Source: a bacterium
GTDB lineage: Bacteria; Desulfobacterota; DSWW01
DNA: 51,856 bases
Direction of reading: 5' to 3'
NCBI GenBank assembly: GCA_028277985.1
Contig: JANQFG010000165.1
Coordinates: 1 to 51,856, forward strand
Each line of letters starts with the position of its first letter. Position 1 is the stretch's first letter. The position numbers were made by a program, and so were the translations under genes. Of this stretch, positions 1 to 7,244 are shown one piece after another. The notes under the pieces were generated by a model. It was not told the origin of the DNA and searched no databases. It was given only the letters and a program-made list of their open reading frames with translations.

Positions 1-212
1 GCGATCCTCACCTTGTTCGGGATCACGTTCCGCAGCATGGAGACGATCACGTTGGAGAAGACGAGAACAAAGGTCGCCGCTATCCCCATCCCCAAACCGG
101 TGTCCGCCGCCTTCGTCACGGCGAGGACCGGGCAGAGTCCCAGGACGAGGCGAAACGGGGGAAGCTCTTCCCAGAGTCCCTTTTTGAATTCCTGTACCAG
201 GCTGCCTTCCAT
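1..212 (-). CDS. rnfE: RnfE, electron transport complex membrane subunit (partial)
   Basis: N-terminal about 70 residues of an RnfE/RsxE-type integral membrane subunit of the Rnf ferredoxin-oxidising ion pump; the rest lies beyond the left edge. The visible part starts MEGSLVQEFKKGLW, followed by the family-typical NPxLV-like stretch here read as PPFRLVLGLCPVLAVT and a first hydrophobic helix ending in SNVIVSMLRNVIPNKVRI, which matches the RnfE/NqrD pattern. The ATG at 210-212 has a GGAG Shine-Dalgarno eight bases upstream. It follows rnfG by 45 bases in the same direction, as the fifth gene read from the cytochrome promoter. rnfA and rnfB would be expected next, outside the window. Confidence 0.9.
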   Translation of the reverse strand, partial: MEGSLVQEFKKGLWEELPPFRLVLGLCPVLAVTKAADTGLGMGIAATFVLVFSNVIVSMLRNVIPNKVRI

Positions 213-257
213 CTTGTTCACTCCTTGAGACCAATCAGCAAGGCTCTTTCATAGAGC

Positions 258-857
258 TTAGCGGGCCACACTTGCCAGAATCTCTTCCTTGTTTTCGCGA
301 TAGAACGCAAAGGCCTTGTTCACCGCTTCACAGACGCCTTGGGATGAAATCGTTGCCCCGGAAATCGCATCCACATCACCACCGTCCGCCTTTACGTTCG
401 CCGCTCCACCCAACTCGAGACCGGTAAACCCGCTGCGGAACCCCTTCTCCTCGACGCGAGCGCCGAGCCCCGGGGTCTCCTTGTGCGCCGTAATCCCGAT
501 GCCGAGCAGTTTTTCTTCGGCAACATCGATTCCCACGATCACGCCGATGTCGCCGCCATACCCCGGTCCGGTCACCTCGAAGGCGACACCCCAGAGCTCG
601 TCGTCCTTGTAGGCAGGGAACATGTCCATCACCGCACCGGCGCCCTCTTCGTCCGACTTGACTTCCAGCTCCTTCACGTCGTCCAGGGGCTGGTTGTCGC
701 TCCCCTTCAGAACTTCCAGGACTGCCGGCCCTTTCACGAACTTGAGGAGCTGTTTCTTCCGCTGTTCCTGAGTGCCTTGGTTGACCCCGGCGAGCAGGAG
801 ACCGCTGGCCCCTGTGATCGCAGCCAACACGACAATCATCTTGAGGATCTCACGCAT
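258..857 (-). CDS. rnfG: RnfG, FMN-binding subunit of Rnf complex
   Basis: Subunit G of the Rnf complex (199 aa), anchored by one N-terminal helix with the flavin domain outside the cytoplasmic membrane. The hydrophobic segment is at about residues 6-25 (MIVVLAAITGASGLLLAG). The FMN_bind signature DAISGATISSQGV near residue 165 carries the SGAT motif, whose threonine is the known site of covalent FMN attachment by ApbE in NqrC/RnfG proteins. The gene starts four bases after the rnfD stop codon, so translation is probably coupled. Length and motif are normal for the family. No apbE gene is seen in the window. Confidence 0.93.
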   Translation of the reverse strand: MREILKMIVVLAAITGASGLLLAGVNQGTQEQRKKQLLKFVKGPAVLEVLKGSDNQPLDDVKELEVKSDEEGAGAVMDMFPAYKDDELWGVAFEVTGPGYGGDIGVIVGIDVAEEKLLGIGITAHKETPGLGARVEEKGFRSGFTGLELGGAANVKADGGDVDAISGATISSQGVCEAVNKAFAFYRENKEEILASVAR

Positions 858-860
858 CGC

Positions 861-1814
861 TTATTCCCTTCCTCTTGCCTTCGGTCGGATCTTATCCAGG
901 AGGGGGCTGGCAAGGCTCACGAGCAGGATCCCGAATGGTACGCCCCCATCGTAATAGTCCCCATAGACCTGGATGGCCATGGCGAGCAACCCGGCTCCGG
1001 CCCCGTAGATCCACATGCCGATCGGCTGGCTCGGCGAGCTGGTCGTATCCGGAGCAAGGAAGAAAGCGCCGAGCATGACATTGCCGGTAAAGAGCAGGAT
1101 GAGCGGATTGATCGAAGCGTTCGAGCCATCGGGCAGGATGCTCGAGCCGAACCACAGGGCTCCGACAAGCACACCTGCGAGGAAGCCGAGGCTGACTTCC
1201 CATTTGATTATGCGAAGGGCCATCAGCACCAAGCCTCCGATCAGGACGAGAAGACTCGCCGATCCGACCGGTCCGATGGTATTGCCCATCCAGACATCCT
1301 TCAGCGACAGGGCCTCAACGTACCCACCACGCATGGCCGCAATGGCGGAGAGCCCGGAAAGGTTCGGCAGGTTCGAAAGGGCCCCGTCCACGTCCATCTG
1401 GATGCCCCATGAGATCCGGATCATCACCCATCCCACGACCGTGGCGTTCAGCGGGTGAGAACCGATCCCCCCGAAGATCTGCTTCCCTATGATGATCGCG
1501 GAAAACGAGCCCACGACGACCAGCCACCAGGGCACCCCCGCGGGCAACAGCAGGGCAAGAAGCAACCCTGTCAACGCCGCGGTCCCATCCCCCAGCGTCA
1601 GGGGTCTACCCATGGCCTTTTGCATCACGGCTTCGGCCAGCATACAGGATCCGATGCACAGCCCGATGACCGCGAGCGCGCCCACCCGATAGTGCATGAC
1701 CCCGACGGCGGCTGCCGGAAGCAGGACGGCCATGGTGATCAACGAGTTGCGGGTGATGCCGGCCCCGGAGTGCCAGAAAGGCGCAACGGATACGGTTAGC
1801 ACATTCTCTTTCAT
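861..1814 (-). CDS. rnfD: RnfD, membrane subunit of Rnf complex
   Basis: Integral membrane subunit D of Rnf (317 aa, NqrB/RnfD family) with about nine hydrophobic stretches. Family landmarks are GGIGSHPLNATVVGWVMIRI near the middle and GNVMLGAFFLAPDTTSSPSQ before the last helices. In characterised RnfD proteins a threonine after the DG(V/M)(S/T) region carries covalent FMN in an (S/T)xAT context; here the corresponding stretch reads DGALSNLPNLSGLSAI, with no obvious threonine, so flavinylation may be absent or shifted (see findings). The gene lies 18 bases after rnfC. Assignment to RnfD is secure from position and overall similarity; the flavin status is an inference by eye. Confidence 0.92.
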   Translation of the reverse strand: MKENVLTVSVAPFWHSGAGITRNSLITMAVLLPAAAVGVMHYRVGALAVIGLCIGSCMLAEAVMQKAMGRPLTLGDGTAALTGLLLALLLPAGVPWWLVVVGSFSAIIIGKQIFGGIGSHPLNATVVGWVMIRISWGIQMDVDGALSNLPNLSGLSAIAAMRGGYVEALSLKDVWMGNTIGPVGSASLLVLIGGLVLMALRIIKWEVSLGFLAGVLVGALWFGSSILPDGSNASINPLILLFTGNVMLGAFFLAPDTTSSPSQPIGMWIYGAGAGLLAMAIQVYGDYYDGGVPFGILLVSLASPLLDKIRPKARGRE

Positions 1815-1832
1815 GCGGATTGCCTCGCTAGC

Positions 1833-3071
1833 TTAAGCTTTCTGCTGCTCCTTTTTTGCGAACTGGATGTACTGCAACAGAGGTCTTCTTGATGTGCAGA
1901 CGTATGCACAAAGGCCGCACTCGATGCAGCAATCGAGATCGTAATCGATGGCTTCCTGAATCCGGCCGAACTCACAATTGCGGGTCATCATGTTCACCGG
2001 TATCTTCATGGGGCACACCTTGACACACTGTCCGCACCCGATACACGCTACATCATCGTAGCAGGCCACCCCTTTGCCTTTCTGGACAAACAGCCCGTCC
2101 GTGCCCTTGGTGACCGGCGCCGCCGCGTCGAACTGCGCGATACCCGTCAGAGGGCCTCCGGTAAAGAGCCGGTCTCCATCCTCGGCCTTCAGTCCCGCGT
2201 GCTCGAGCACCTGAGAAAAGGGAGTCCCCAGCGGAACACGAACCACCACCGACATGGCCCCGTCCTGTCCCACCGTGACGGTCTTCTCCACTACCGGCCG
2301 CCCCTCCCGGACCGCCCGACAGGCGGCCATGGCCGTTTCGGCGTTGATCAGGTACACATCCTTCCTCGGTCTACCCTCTGTGAGACGATACTGGCCGGTC
2401 ATGCGACCCATCAGGATCTCCGGGTGTCCCGAAGGAGCTTTCTTCTCGACAGTCACGGTCTCTCCCGACACCAGGTTGGTCTGGTCCCCGGAAACCGCAA
2501 AAACAAGTCGTTTGGCCCCGACCGCCCTTTGGAGCAGGGTCGCCCCTTCGATCACCTTTTCCGGGGCCTCCCGCAGGATGTGTCGCTGGGTCTGGAGCAG
2601 GGGCTCCTCATCCGCACAGAGCACCATCAATATCTCAGGGGACTCTTCGGCGGGCTCGAGGGATGCATAGGCCCGGTGCTTCCCGTTGCCGCCCAGAGGA
2701 GTCACGCCCGCTTCCTGAAGCCTTGTCAGGATGGTCTCAGCCGAAACCTCGGCTGCATCCTGCGTGACCGGTTCCAGGGTCTCGACCTCGCCCGTGGCGT
2801 CCCCTTCGATGACCACGGTTTTTGCGGAGGCGCCCTCCTGCGTCACCACCTGTGTGATGGACTTGACCTCCCCGGCGAGCGGGCTGTGCAGAAACGCCTC
2901 CTCCGGCGCCTCCGTCTTGCCTATGCACTGGCCTCGGGTCACCTTGTCGCCCACCCCGACACAAGCCTCCAGGGACACGGTACCGGTCTGGACAAGCGGA
3001 AGAACGAGGCGGCCTGCTCCAGGGAGCTCCTGAATCTCGGAAACCAGGTTCTTGTATATGAGCCGTTTCAT
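1833..3071 (-). CDS. rnfC: RnfC, iron-sulfur subunit of Rnf complex (divergent)
   Basis: Peripheral RnfC subunit (412 aa). The N-terminal lipoyl-like segment (LPLVQTGTVSLEACVGVGDKV) and the C-terminal pair of 4Fe-4S motifs are clear: CIGCGQCVKVCP and CCIECGLCAYVC. The central region that in NAD-linked RnfC holds the GxGGAxFPxxxK flavin/NADH loop and a GAECEPYL motif is degenerate here (EAGVTPLGGNGKHRAY and LMVLCADEEPLL). That suggests a different electron partner from NADH, in line with the cytochrome gene immediately upstream. The start ATG at 3069-3071 opens MKRLIYKNLVSEI. Shorter than many RnfC proteins (about 440 aa or more). Identity as RnfC is firm; the altered partner is an inference. 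Confidence 0.9.
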   Translation of the reverse strand: MKRLIYKNLVSEIQELPGAGRLVLPLVQTGTVSLEACVGVGDKVTRGQCIGKTEAPEEAFLHSPLAGEVKSITQVVTQEGASAKTVVIEGDATGEVETLEPVTQDAAEVSAETILTRLQEAGVTPLGGNGKHRAYASLEPAEESPEILMVLCADEEPLLQTQRHILREAPEKVIEGATLLQRAVGAKRLVFAVSGDQTNLVSGETVTVEKKAPSGHPEILMGRMTGQYRLTEGRPRKDVYLINAETAMAACRAVREGRPVVEKTVTVGQDGAMSVVVRVPLGTPFSQVLEHAGLKAEDGDRLFTGGPLTGIAQFDAAAPVTKGTDGLFVQKGKGVACYDDVACIGCGQCVKVCPMKIPVNMMTRNCEFGRIQEAIDYDLDCCIECGLCAYVCTSRRPLLQYIQFAKKEQQKA

Positions 3072-3114
3072 CTATGGGGTTCCTTTGATGTTTGGGAAGC
3101 CTTGGCGGACCTGT

Positions 3115-3507
3115 CTATTTGTGGCATGCCCGGCAGTTCTTCGGGTCCTGGCCGTTTTCTTCATGGCAGCTCATGCAGGACTGGTAGGATTCGTCATCGA
3201 GGAAATCCTCGCCCTTCTCGTGATAGGCGTGCATGATCGGAATGTCGTTGTCTGCGTGGCAATCGACGCAGTTCTCTTTTACGTCGTCGTCCCCGTCATA
3301 GTGGTGACACGCCATGCAGTCGTCATCCATGCGGGAGGTGTGCTCCGCATGGTCGAAGACGACGAGTCCCCCCTTGCTCTCGTACACGACCCGTATCGGG
3401 TCCTCCGGAGGGGGCTGGGAATCGCGCTGGTGGAAGGCGACAACGCCCACGATCAGACTGACGACAAGAAGAACAAGTGCTACTTGATTCGACCGGGTGT
3501 TTCCCAT
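3115..3507 (-). CDS. Membrane-anchored tetraheme cytochrome c (c3 type)
   Basis: A 130-aa cytochrome with four CxxCH heme sites (CMACH, CVDCH, CMSCH, CRACH). Extra histidines such as FDHAEHTSR and HAYHEKG can act as sixth ligands, as in class III cytochromes c3. An N-terminal hydrophobic helix (VALVLLVVSLIVGVVAF) without a clear cleavage site suggests it is tethered facing the periplasm. It is the first gene of the rnf operon, 43 bases before rnfC, with a GGAAGG Shine-Dalgarno before the ATG. Multiheme cytochromes next to rnf genes are known from sulfate reducers and Methanosarcina, where they link Rnf to the quinone or phenazine pool. Here it probably exchanges electrons with RnfG/RnfD outside the membrane. 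Confidence 0.9.
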   Translation of the reverse strand: MGNTRSNQVALVLLVVSLIVGVVAFHQRDSQPPPEDPIRVVYESKGGLVVFDHAEHTSRMDDDCMACHHYDGDDDVKENCVDCHADNDIPIMHAYHEKGEDFLDDESYQSCMSCHEENGQDPKNCRACHK

Positions 3508-3644
3508 GGTTCCTTCCTCAATAGCAACATCTCGGCTTAGGAAATGCCAGGCATTCCGGAGATGGGTCTAAAGGCGCTGAACGATGGAGTATGAGGCTGG
3601 CAGTGGGTTCTTTGATGAACCGGCCCAGCGGCCCGAAAAACAAG

Positions 3645-3664
3645 GAATGAATGAACATTCATTC
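3645..3664. promoter_or_regulatory. TetR-type palindromic operator at the rnf promoter
   Basis: Perfect inverted repeat GAATGAATG-AA-CATTCATTC (9-2-9). It lies directly downstream of the -10 box of the minus-strand promoter at 3671-3700, covering the expected transcription start of the cytochrome-rnf operon. The core TGAATGAACATTCA resembles operators of TetR-family fatty-acid regulators such as Bacillus FadR (TGAATGANTANTCATTCA). Binding and regulator identity are inferred. Confidence 0.7.
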
Positions 3665-3670
3665 GGTTAC

Positions 3671-3700
3671 TTTATAACAAAAATCCGCCCTTCCCGTCAA
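3671..3700 (-). promoter_or_regulatory. Sigma-70-type promoter of the cytochrome-rnf operon
   Basis: On the minus strand a -35 TTGACG (3695-3700), 18-base spacer and -10 TATAAA (3671-3676), each five of six to consensus. The -35 box overlaps the stop codon of the upstream formyltransferase-like gene. The untranslated leader to the cytochrome ATG is about 155 bases. Confidence 0.7.
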
Positions 3701-4500
3701 GGTGGCTCAGGGCCCTCGACCGGCTCCCCATCCAGATACGCCCTTCCGTGCTCGTCCACGGAATACCGCCCCCGGGCCAGTCGCTCGAGCGTTTTCGGCA
3801 GGATCGACCAGTCTCCCACCTGTTTGAGCCGTTCCTGGTGCTCGCCCGCGATCCGGTTCCACAGATCCCGCTCTTGCCGCCATGCCTGCCCCACTGGCTT
3901 CACCCCCTCGGGCAGCTCCACCCGGACCGGATCCGACACCATCAGGATCTCTCCGCCATCCACCTGCTCGCGAACGATGTGTGTCGTGGCCCTCAGGACG
4001 CTCTCCCCTGCAAGGATCGCGTCGCGCACCGCGAAATCACCCGTGTACTTCCTCCTGTCTCCCTCCAGGATGCGCAGATCCGCCGGGTGGACATTGACGA
4101 TCCTGCCGGGAAAGGCCTCCAGGAGGGGCGCGGTCACCACGCTCATGTATCCGGCCAGCACGATCGCATCCACCTCGTAAGGGCCCAGTTTTTCAATGAC
4201 TTTCCGGTCGAACTCGGGACGGAGAGAAAGATCCCGCTTCGTGTCGTGTCCCCTGGAACGATAGAAGGCCAGAATATCCGCCTCGGCCAGCGGGAGACCA
4301 CGGGATTCGGCGATGCGTGCCCCGTTGCTGGACGGGTTATCTGAGAAAATAACTACCACATCATAGGGACATCCCCCCGAGGTGCCGGCGAGGTCATCCT
4401 GTCTCTCGAGGATCTTGACCAGATTGGTGCCCGAGCCCGACATGAATCCGGCCACGCGCATCGGCCGGCCCGGCGCCGGCGAGTAGAGCGGGTTGAACAT
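3697..4500 (-). CDS. PurN-like formyltransferase family protein
   Basis: Formyltransferase-fold protein of 267 aa related to phosphoribosylglycinamide formyltransferase (PurN), which moves a formyl group from 10-formyl-THF to GAR in purine synthesis. Visible landmarks are MRVAGFMSGSGTNLVKIL (phosphate-binding loop), DAIVLAGYMSVV, the NVHP with catalytic Asn and His, and DGGEIL with the catalytic Asp. It is longer than PurN (about 200 aa), and the HPSLLP segment is replaced by HPADLRILEGDRRKY, so the substrate may differ. The ATG at 4498-4500 (MFNPLYSP) was chosen because a G-rich site precedes it; longer in-frame starts run into the divergent promoter region. It stands alone, downstream of nothing visible. 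Confidence 0.75.
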   Translation of the reverse strand: MFNPLYSPAPGRPMRVAGFMSGSGTNLVKILERQDDLAGTSGGCPYDVVVIFSDNPSSNGARIAESRGLPLAEADILAFYRSRGHDTKRDLSLRPEFDRKVIEKLGPYEVDAIVLAGYMSVVTAPLLEAFPGRIVNVHPADLRILEGDRRKYTGDFAVRDAILAGESVLRATTHIVREQVDGGEILMVSDPVRVELPEGVKPVGQAWRQERDLWNRIAGEHQERLKQVGDWSILPKTLERLARGRYSVDEHGRAYLDGEPVEGPEPP

Positions 4501-4659
4501 GGGAGGACCCCCTTTTTCGCTTTCTTTTTCAGGGGTTCTACTCTTACCCAATCGGTCTGAAAACGCAAGGGGGCAGCGCCTCCGTTCGGCCATTTTTCTG
4601 CGATTCGTGAAGGAAGGAATTTTTTTTCCCAATACACTACATCTTGTATAACTTTCTTC

Positions 4660-4688
4660 TTGACCACAATCACTTCCTACACTATACT
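4660..4688 (+). promoter_or_regulatory. Sigma-70-type promoter of the orphan ParA gene
   Basis: TTGACC (4660-4665), 17-base spacer, TATACT (4683-4688); both boxes match five of six consensus positions. The ATG of the ATPase gene is about 64 bases downstream of the -10 box. This placement rules out the longer in-frame start at 4644. Confidence 0.65.
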
Positions 4689-4751
4689 TCGGACTTCCTA
4701 CAGGTAACAGCCAAAGAAACAATATTACTGACCTCAGAAAGGAGCGGGTAC

Positions 4752-5720
4752 ATGAGAATCATCGCGGTTGCAAACCAGAAAGGAGGATGCGGCAAGACGA
4801 CGACGGCGATCAGCCTGTCCTCTTCTTTGGCATTGCGGGGCAAGAAGGTGCTGCTCATCGATCTGGATCCCCAGGCGCACGCCACGATCGGGCTCAACGT
4901 GAGCCCCTCCGACCTGGAAAAGAGCGTCTACCACGTTCTGACCCCCTCGGAGAACGGGGCTCTCGGCATCGAGGATGTCGTCCAGTACGTCAAGGAGAAC
5001 TTCGACCTTGCCCCCTCGAGCGTGATTCTCAGCGCCCTCGAACAGGATCTTGCCGGGGCTCAGGGCAGGGAAGACAAGCTGCTGGACGCGGTCCGGGCCC
5101 TCCAGGTGCCCTATGACTACGTCCTGATCGACTGCCCCCCCAGCGTGGGACTCCTCTGTATCAATGCCCTCCGCGCATCCGACGAAGTCATCATTCCGAT
5201 CGACATGAGCCTCTTCTCCCTCCGGGGGGTCGCGAAGCTCGTGGAGATCATTCTCTTGATCAAGGAGAGGCTCGGCCATGAGATTCGCCCTCGCGCCCTG
5301 ATCACGATGTACGACTTCAGGACGAGATACAGCAAACAGGTCCTACAGAAGGTCAAGGAGACCTTTGGCAGCAATGTTTTCGAGTCCGCGATCCGCTACA
5401 ACATCCGTCTCAGGGAGACCGTGGATCACGGCCTTCCCATAGGCGACTACGACAAGCACGCGATCGGGTACAAGGATTACGAGAACCTGGCCGAAGAGTT
5501 GATCCGAGGACAGGCGGAAGATGCATTGCCCGAGGCCCAGGTCGCCCAGACGGCCCACGATATCCTCCAGAACACGGAGGACTATATGGATTCGGTAAAG
5601 CAGGCCCTTGAAGAGGACCTGTCCGCGGACGACTCGAGCGCGGCCACGGCATACCAGTGCTCGCCTTCCTCACCAGAGGCCATTGCCGAAGGTTTCATCA
5701 AAGACGGGGATGAGAACTAG
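4752..5720 (+). CDS. Orphan ParA/MinD-family ATPase
   Basis: P-loop ATPase of the ParA/Soj family (322 aa). The deviant Walker A motif QKGGCGKTT is at residues 8-16, followed by LLIDLDPQAHAT (Walker A'), YVLIDCPPSVGLL (Walker B) and the switch region RYNIRLRETVDHGLPI. The C-terminal 60 residues after EELIRG form an acidic extension not present in short ParA proteins. The ATG at 4752 follows an AAAGGAG Shine-Dalgarno. There is no parB next to it; the canonical parAB pair is at 49.0-50.7 kb, so this copy probably positions another cargo or acts in cell-pole or plasmid-like partition. That role is a guess; the ATPase family is certain. Confidence 0.88.
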   Translation: MRIIAVANQKGGCGKTTTAISLSSSLALRGKKVLLIDLDPQAHATIGLNVSPSDLEKSVYHVLTPSENGALGIEDVVQYVKENFDLAPSSVILSALEQDLAGAQGREDKLLDAVRALQVPYDYVLIDCPPSVGLLCINALRASDEVIIPIDMSLFSLRGVAKLVEIILLIKERLGHEIRPRALITMYDFRTRYSKQVLQKVKETFGSNVFESAIRYNIRLRETVDHGLPIGDYDKHAIGYKDYENLAEELIRGQAEDALPEAQVAQTAHDILQNTEDYMDSVKQALEEDLSADDSSAATAYQCSPSSPEAIAEGFIKDGDEN

Positions 5721-5758
5721 AGTCCTGTCCCAGAAATAGCATCACAAAGGATTGCCCT

Positions 5759-5836
5759 GTAATTGGGGACAGCCACCGATTTTCCTGCTCCAACGCCGCA
5801 TTCGGGTTGGGGAAATCGGTGGCTGTCCCCAATTAC
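5759..5836. repeat. REP-like 24-bp inverted repeat between convergent genes
   Basis: Two perfect 24-base arms, 5759-5782 and 5813-5836, are separated by a 30-base loop. The arm contains GGGGACAGCCACCGATTT. The right arm ends in AATTACGTCC, which is repeated directly at 5841-5850. It sits between the stop codons of the orphan ParA gene and moeA. The GGGGACAG word resembles palindromes seen near REP-associated tyrosine transposases; no transposase gene is present here. It could also act as a bidirectional terminator. Confidence 0.8.
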
Positions 5837-5898
5837 GTCCAATTACGTCCCAGCGTAGCAGCCGAAGATTCGTGGTGCCGCATTTCCGGGAGAGGAGA

Positions 5899-7167
5899 CT
5901 ACGGGAACAGGGCGTCGGGCTGCGAAAGCAGTTGAAGGCTCACCAGGTCACCTTTGTTCCAACCATCCACGCCTTCCGGGATCTCGATCAGGCAATCTGC
6001 CAGGGCCATCGATTGCAGTCGACTCTTCGGATGATACGGTGCCGCCCGGAATTCCCCATCTTCACCCCGGTGCAGCCTTGCCCGCTTGAACTGTGTCCAT
6101 TCCATATCGCGACCCTTCACCGCCTCGGTCAGCCGGGCGGCCAGGCACGGAAAGGGAGTTCCCTGCCGGCCGGCCAGCCGCAGCACGCCGGGCAGGGCCA
6201 GCTGAAGGAAGGCGATTTCATTGCTGGGCGGGCCGCCGGGAAGACAGAACACCGGTCGACCATCGAGCTTCCCGAAACCCACGGCCTTGCCCGGGCCCAT
6301 GCGAACCCGATGGAAGATGCGCTCCCAGCCCAGCTCTTCCAGAACTGCGACCACGAGATCCCGTTCGCTCCCCCAGGCCCCTCCGCTGGTCAACAGGGCG
6401 TCACACCCCTCCATCGCCGCCGGCAGCTCCCGCCTCAGATCCTCGCGCCGGTCCGGCAGGATCGAAAGGGTGGTGGTGATTCCGAACGCCCTAAGCCAGG
6501 CCGAGAGTGTGACGAGATTGCTCGCGTAGAGTTGGCCCGGCCCGAGGGGTGCCCCCGGGGCAACCACCTCATCTCCGGTTGCAACCAATGACACGGTCGG
6601 CAACTTGCAGACCGGGACCCTATCCAGGCCGGCGGCCGCCATCCAGCCGACGGTTCCCGGGTTGAGCCTGTCTCCGGGCTCCCCGAGTCCGACCCCTGCA
6701 GCGATATCCGTTCCGCGGGCCAGGACGTTGAATCCCTCCGGCACAGGGTCGGCGACCAGAATGCCTTCCGGGGTTTCGGTGCAGAACTCGACGCCCACCA
6801 CCGCATCCGCCCCCAGGGGGAGCATTGCCCCGCTCGTGACTTTCACGCATCCGCCCGGCCGGGTCTCTGCTTCCCTCTGTTCCCCCGCGAATCGGCTTCC
6901 CGACACGCCAAGCTTCACCGGAGTCTTCTCAGAGGCCTGTTGCGTGTCTCGAGCCCTCACGGCGTAACCGTCCTTGAGGGATACATCTGCGCTGGGGCTG
7001 TCCGCCTTTGCAGTCACCCGACGGCCAAGAACGCGGCCCGGTGCATCCGGCAGGGAAACCTCTTCAGGCTCCAAGGGCACGATATGGCGAGAAACCAGAA
7101 CCCGTGCTTCCTCGATCCCAATGAGTTCCCTGCCCTGTTCCTTATCAGCCCCTTTGGACCCCACCAC
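5899..7167 (-). CDS. moeA: Molybdopterin molybdenumtransferase (MoeA family)
   Basis: MoeA-type protein of 422 aa that inserts molybdate (or tungstate) into adenylylated molybdopterin. Motifs in order: DVSLKDGYAVRA (family-typical D..DGYA), VKVTSGAMLPLGADAVV, GTVGWMAAAG, SLVATGDEVV, the MoCF domain loop TSGGAWGSERD, RMGPGKAVGFG and LPGGPPSNEIAF, and a C-terminal barrel domain ending SMALADCLIEIPEG. The MoCF loop departs from the common TSGGVSVGxxD, placing it in a divergent subgroup. Only GTG starts are available (7167 or 7164), with a weak ribosome site. No other molybdenum cofactor genes are nearby, so its target enzyme is not shown by context. Confidence 0.85.
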   Translation of the reverse strand: MVGSKGADKEQGRELIGIEEARVLVSRHIVPLEPEEVSLPDAPGRVLGRRVTAKADSPSADVSLKDGYAVRARDTQQASEKTPVKLGVSGSRFAGEQREAETRPGGCVKVTSGAMLPLGADAVVGVEFCTETPEGILVADPVPEGFNVLARGTDIAAGVGLGEPGDRLNPGTVGWMAAAGLDRVPVCKLPTVSLVATGDEVVAPGAPLGPGQLYASNLVTLSAWLRAFGITTTLSILPDRREDLRRELPAAMEGCDALLTSGGAWGSERDLVVAVLEELGWERIFHRVRMGPGKAVGFGKLDGRPVFCLPGGPPSNEIAFLQLALPGVLRLAGRQGTPFPCLAARLTEAVKGRDMEWTQFKRARLHRGEDGEFRAAPYHPKSRLQSMALADCLIEIPEGVDGWNKGDLVSLQLLSQPDALFP

Positions 7168-7200
7168 GGGCCTACGCCCCTTTCTTCTGCAGGGTGGGGG

Positions 7201-7240
7201 GGTCCTGGGGCCTGACCCCTGACCCCCGGTCCCTGACCCC
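7201..7240. repeat. GACCCC-rich short repeat
   Basis: Tandem-like stretch built from CCTGACCCC words between the FGGY kinase and moeA. The core GGGGTCAGGCCC (read on the minus strand) recurs at 8970-8982 and, on the plus strand, at 47916-47927. Confidence 0.55.
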
Positions 7241-7244
7241 TTCT

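Noticed and set aside
3697..4722. Long form of the PurN-like protein starting at 4722.
   Set aside because: The extra 74 residues cross the divergent promoter region and have no similarity to formyltransferases; the start at 4500 has a ribosome site.
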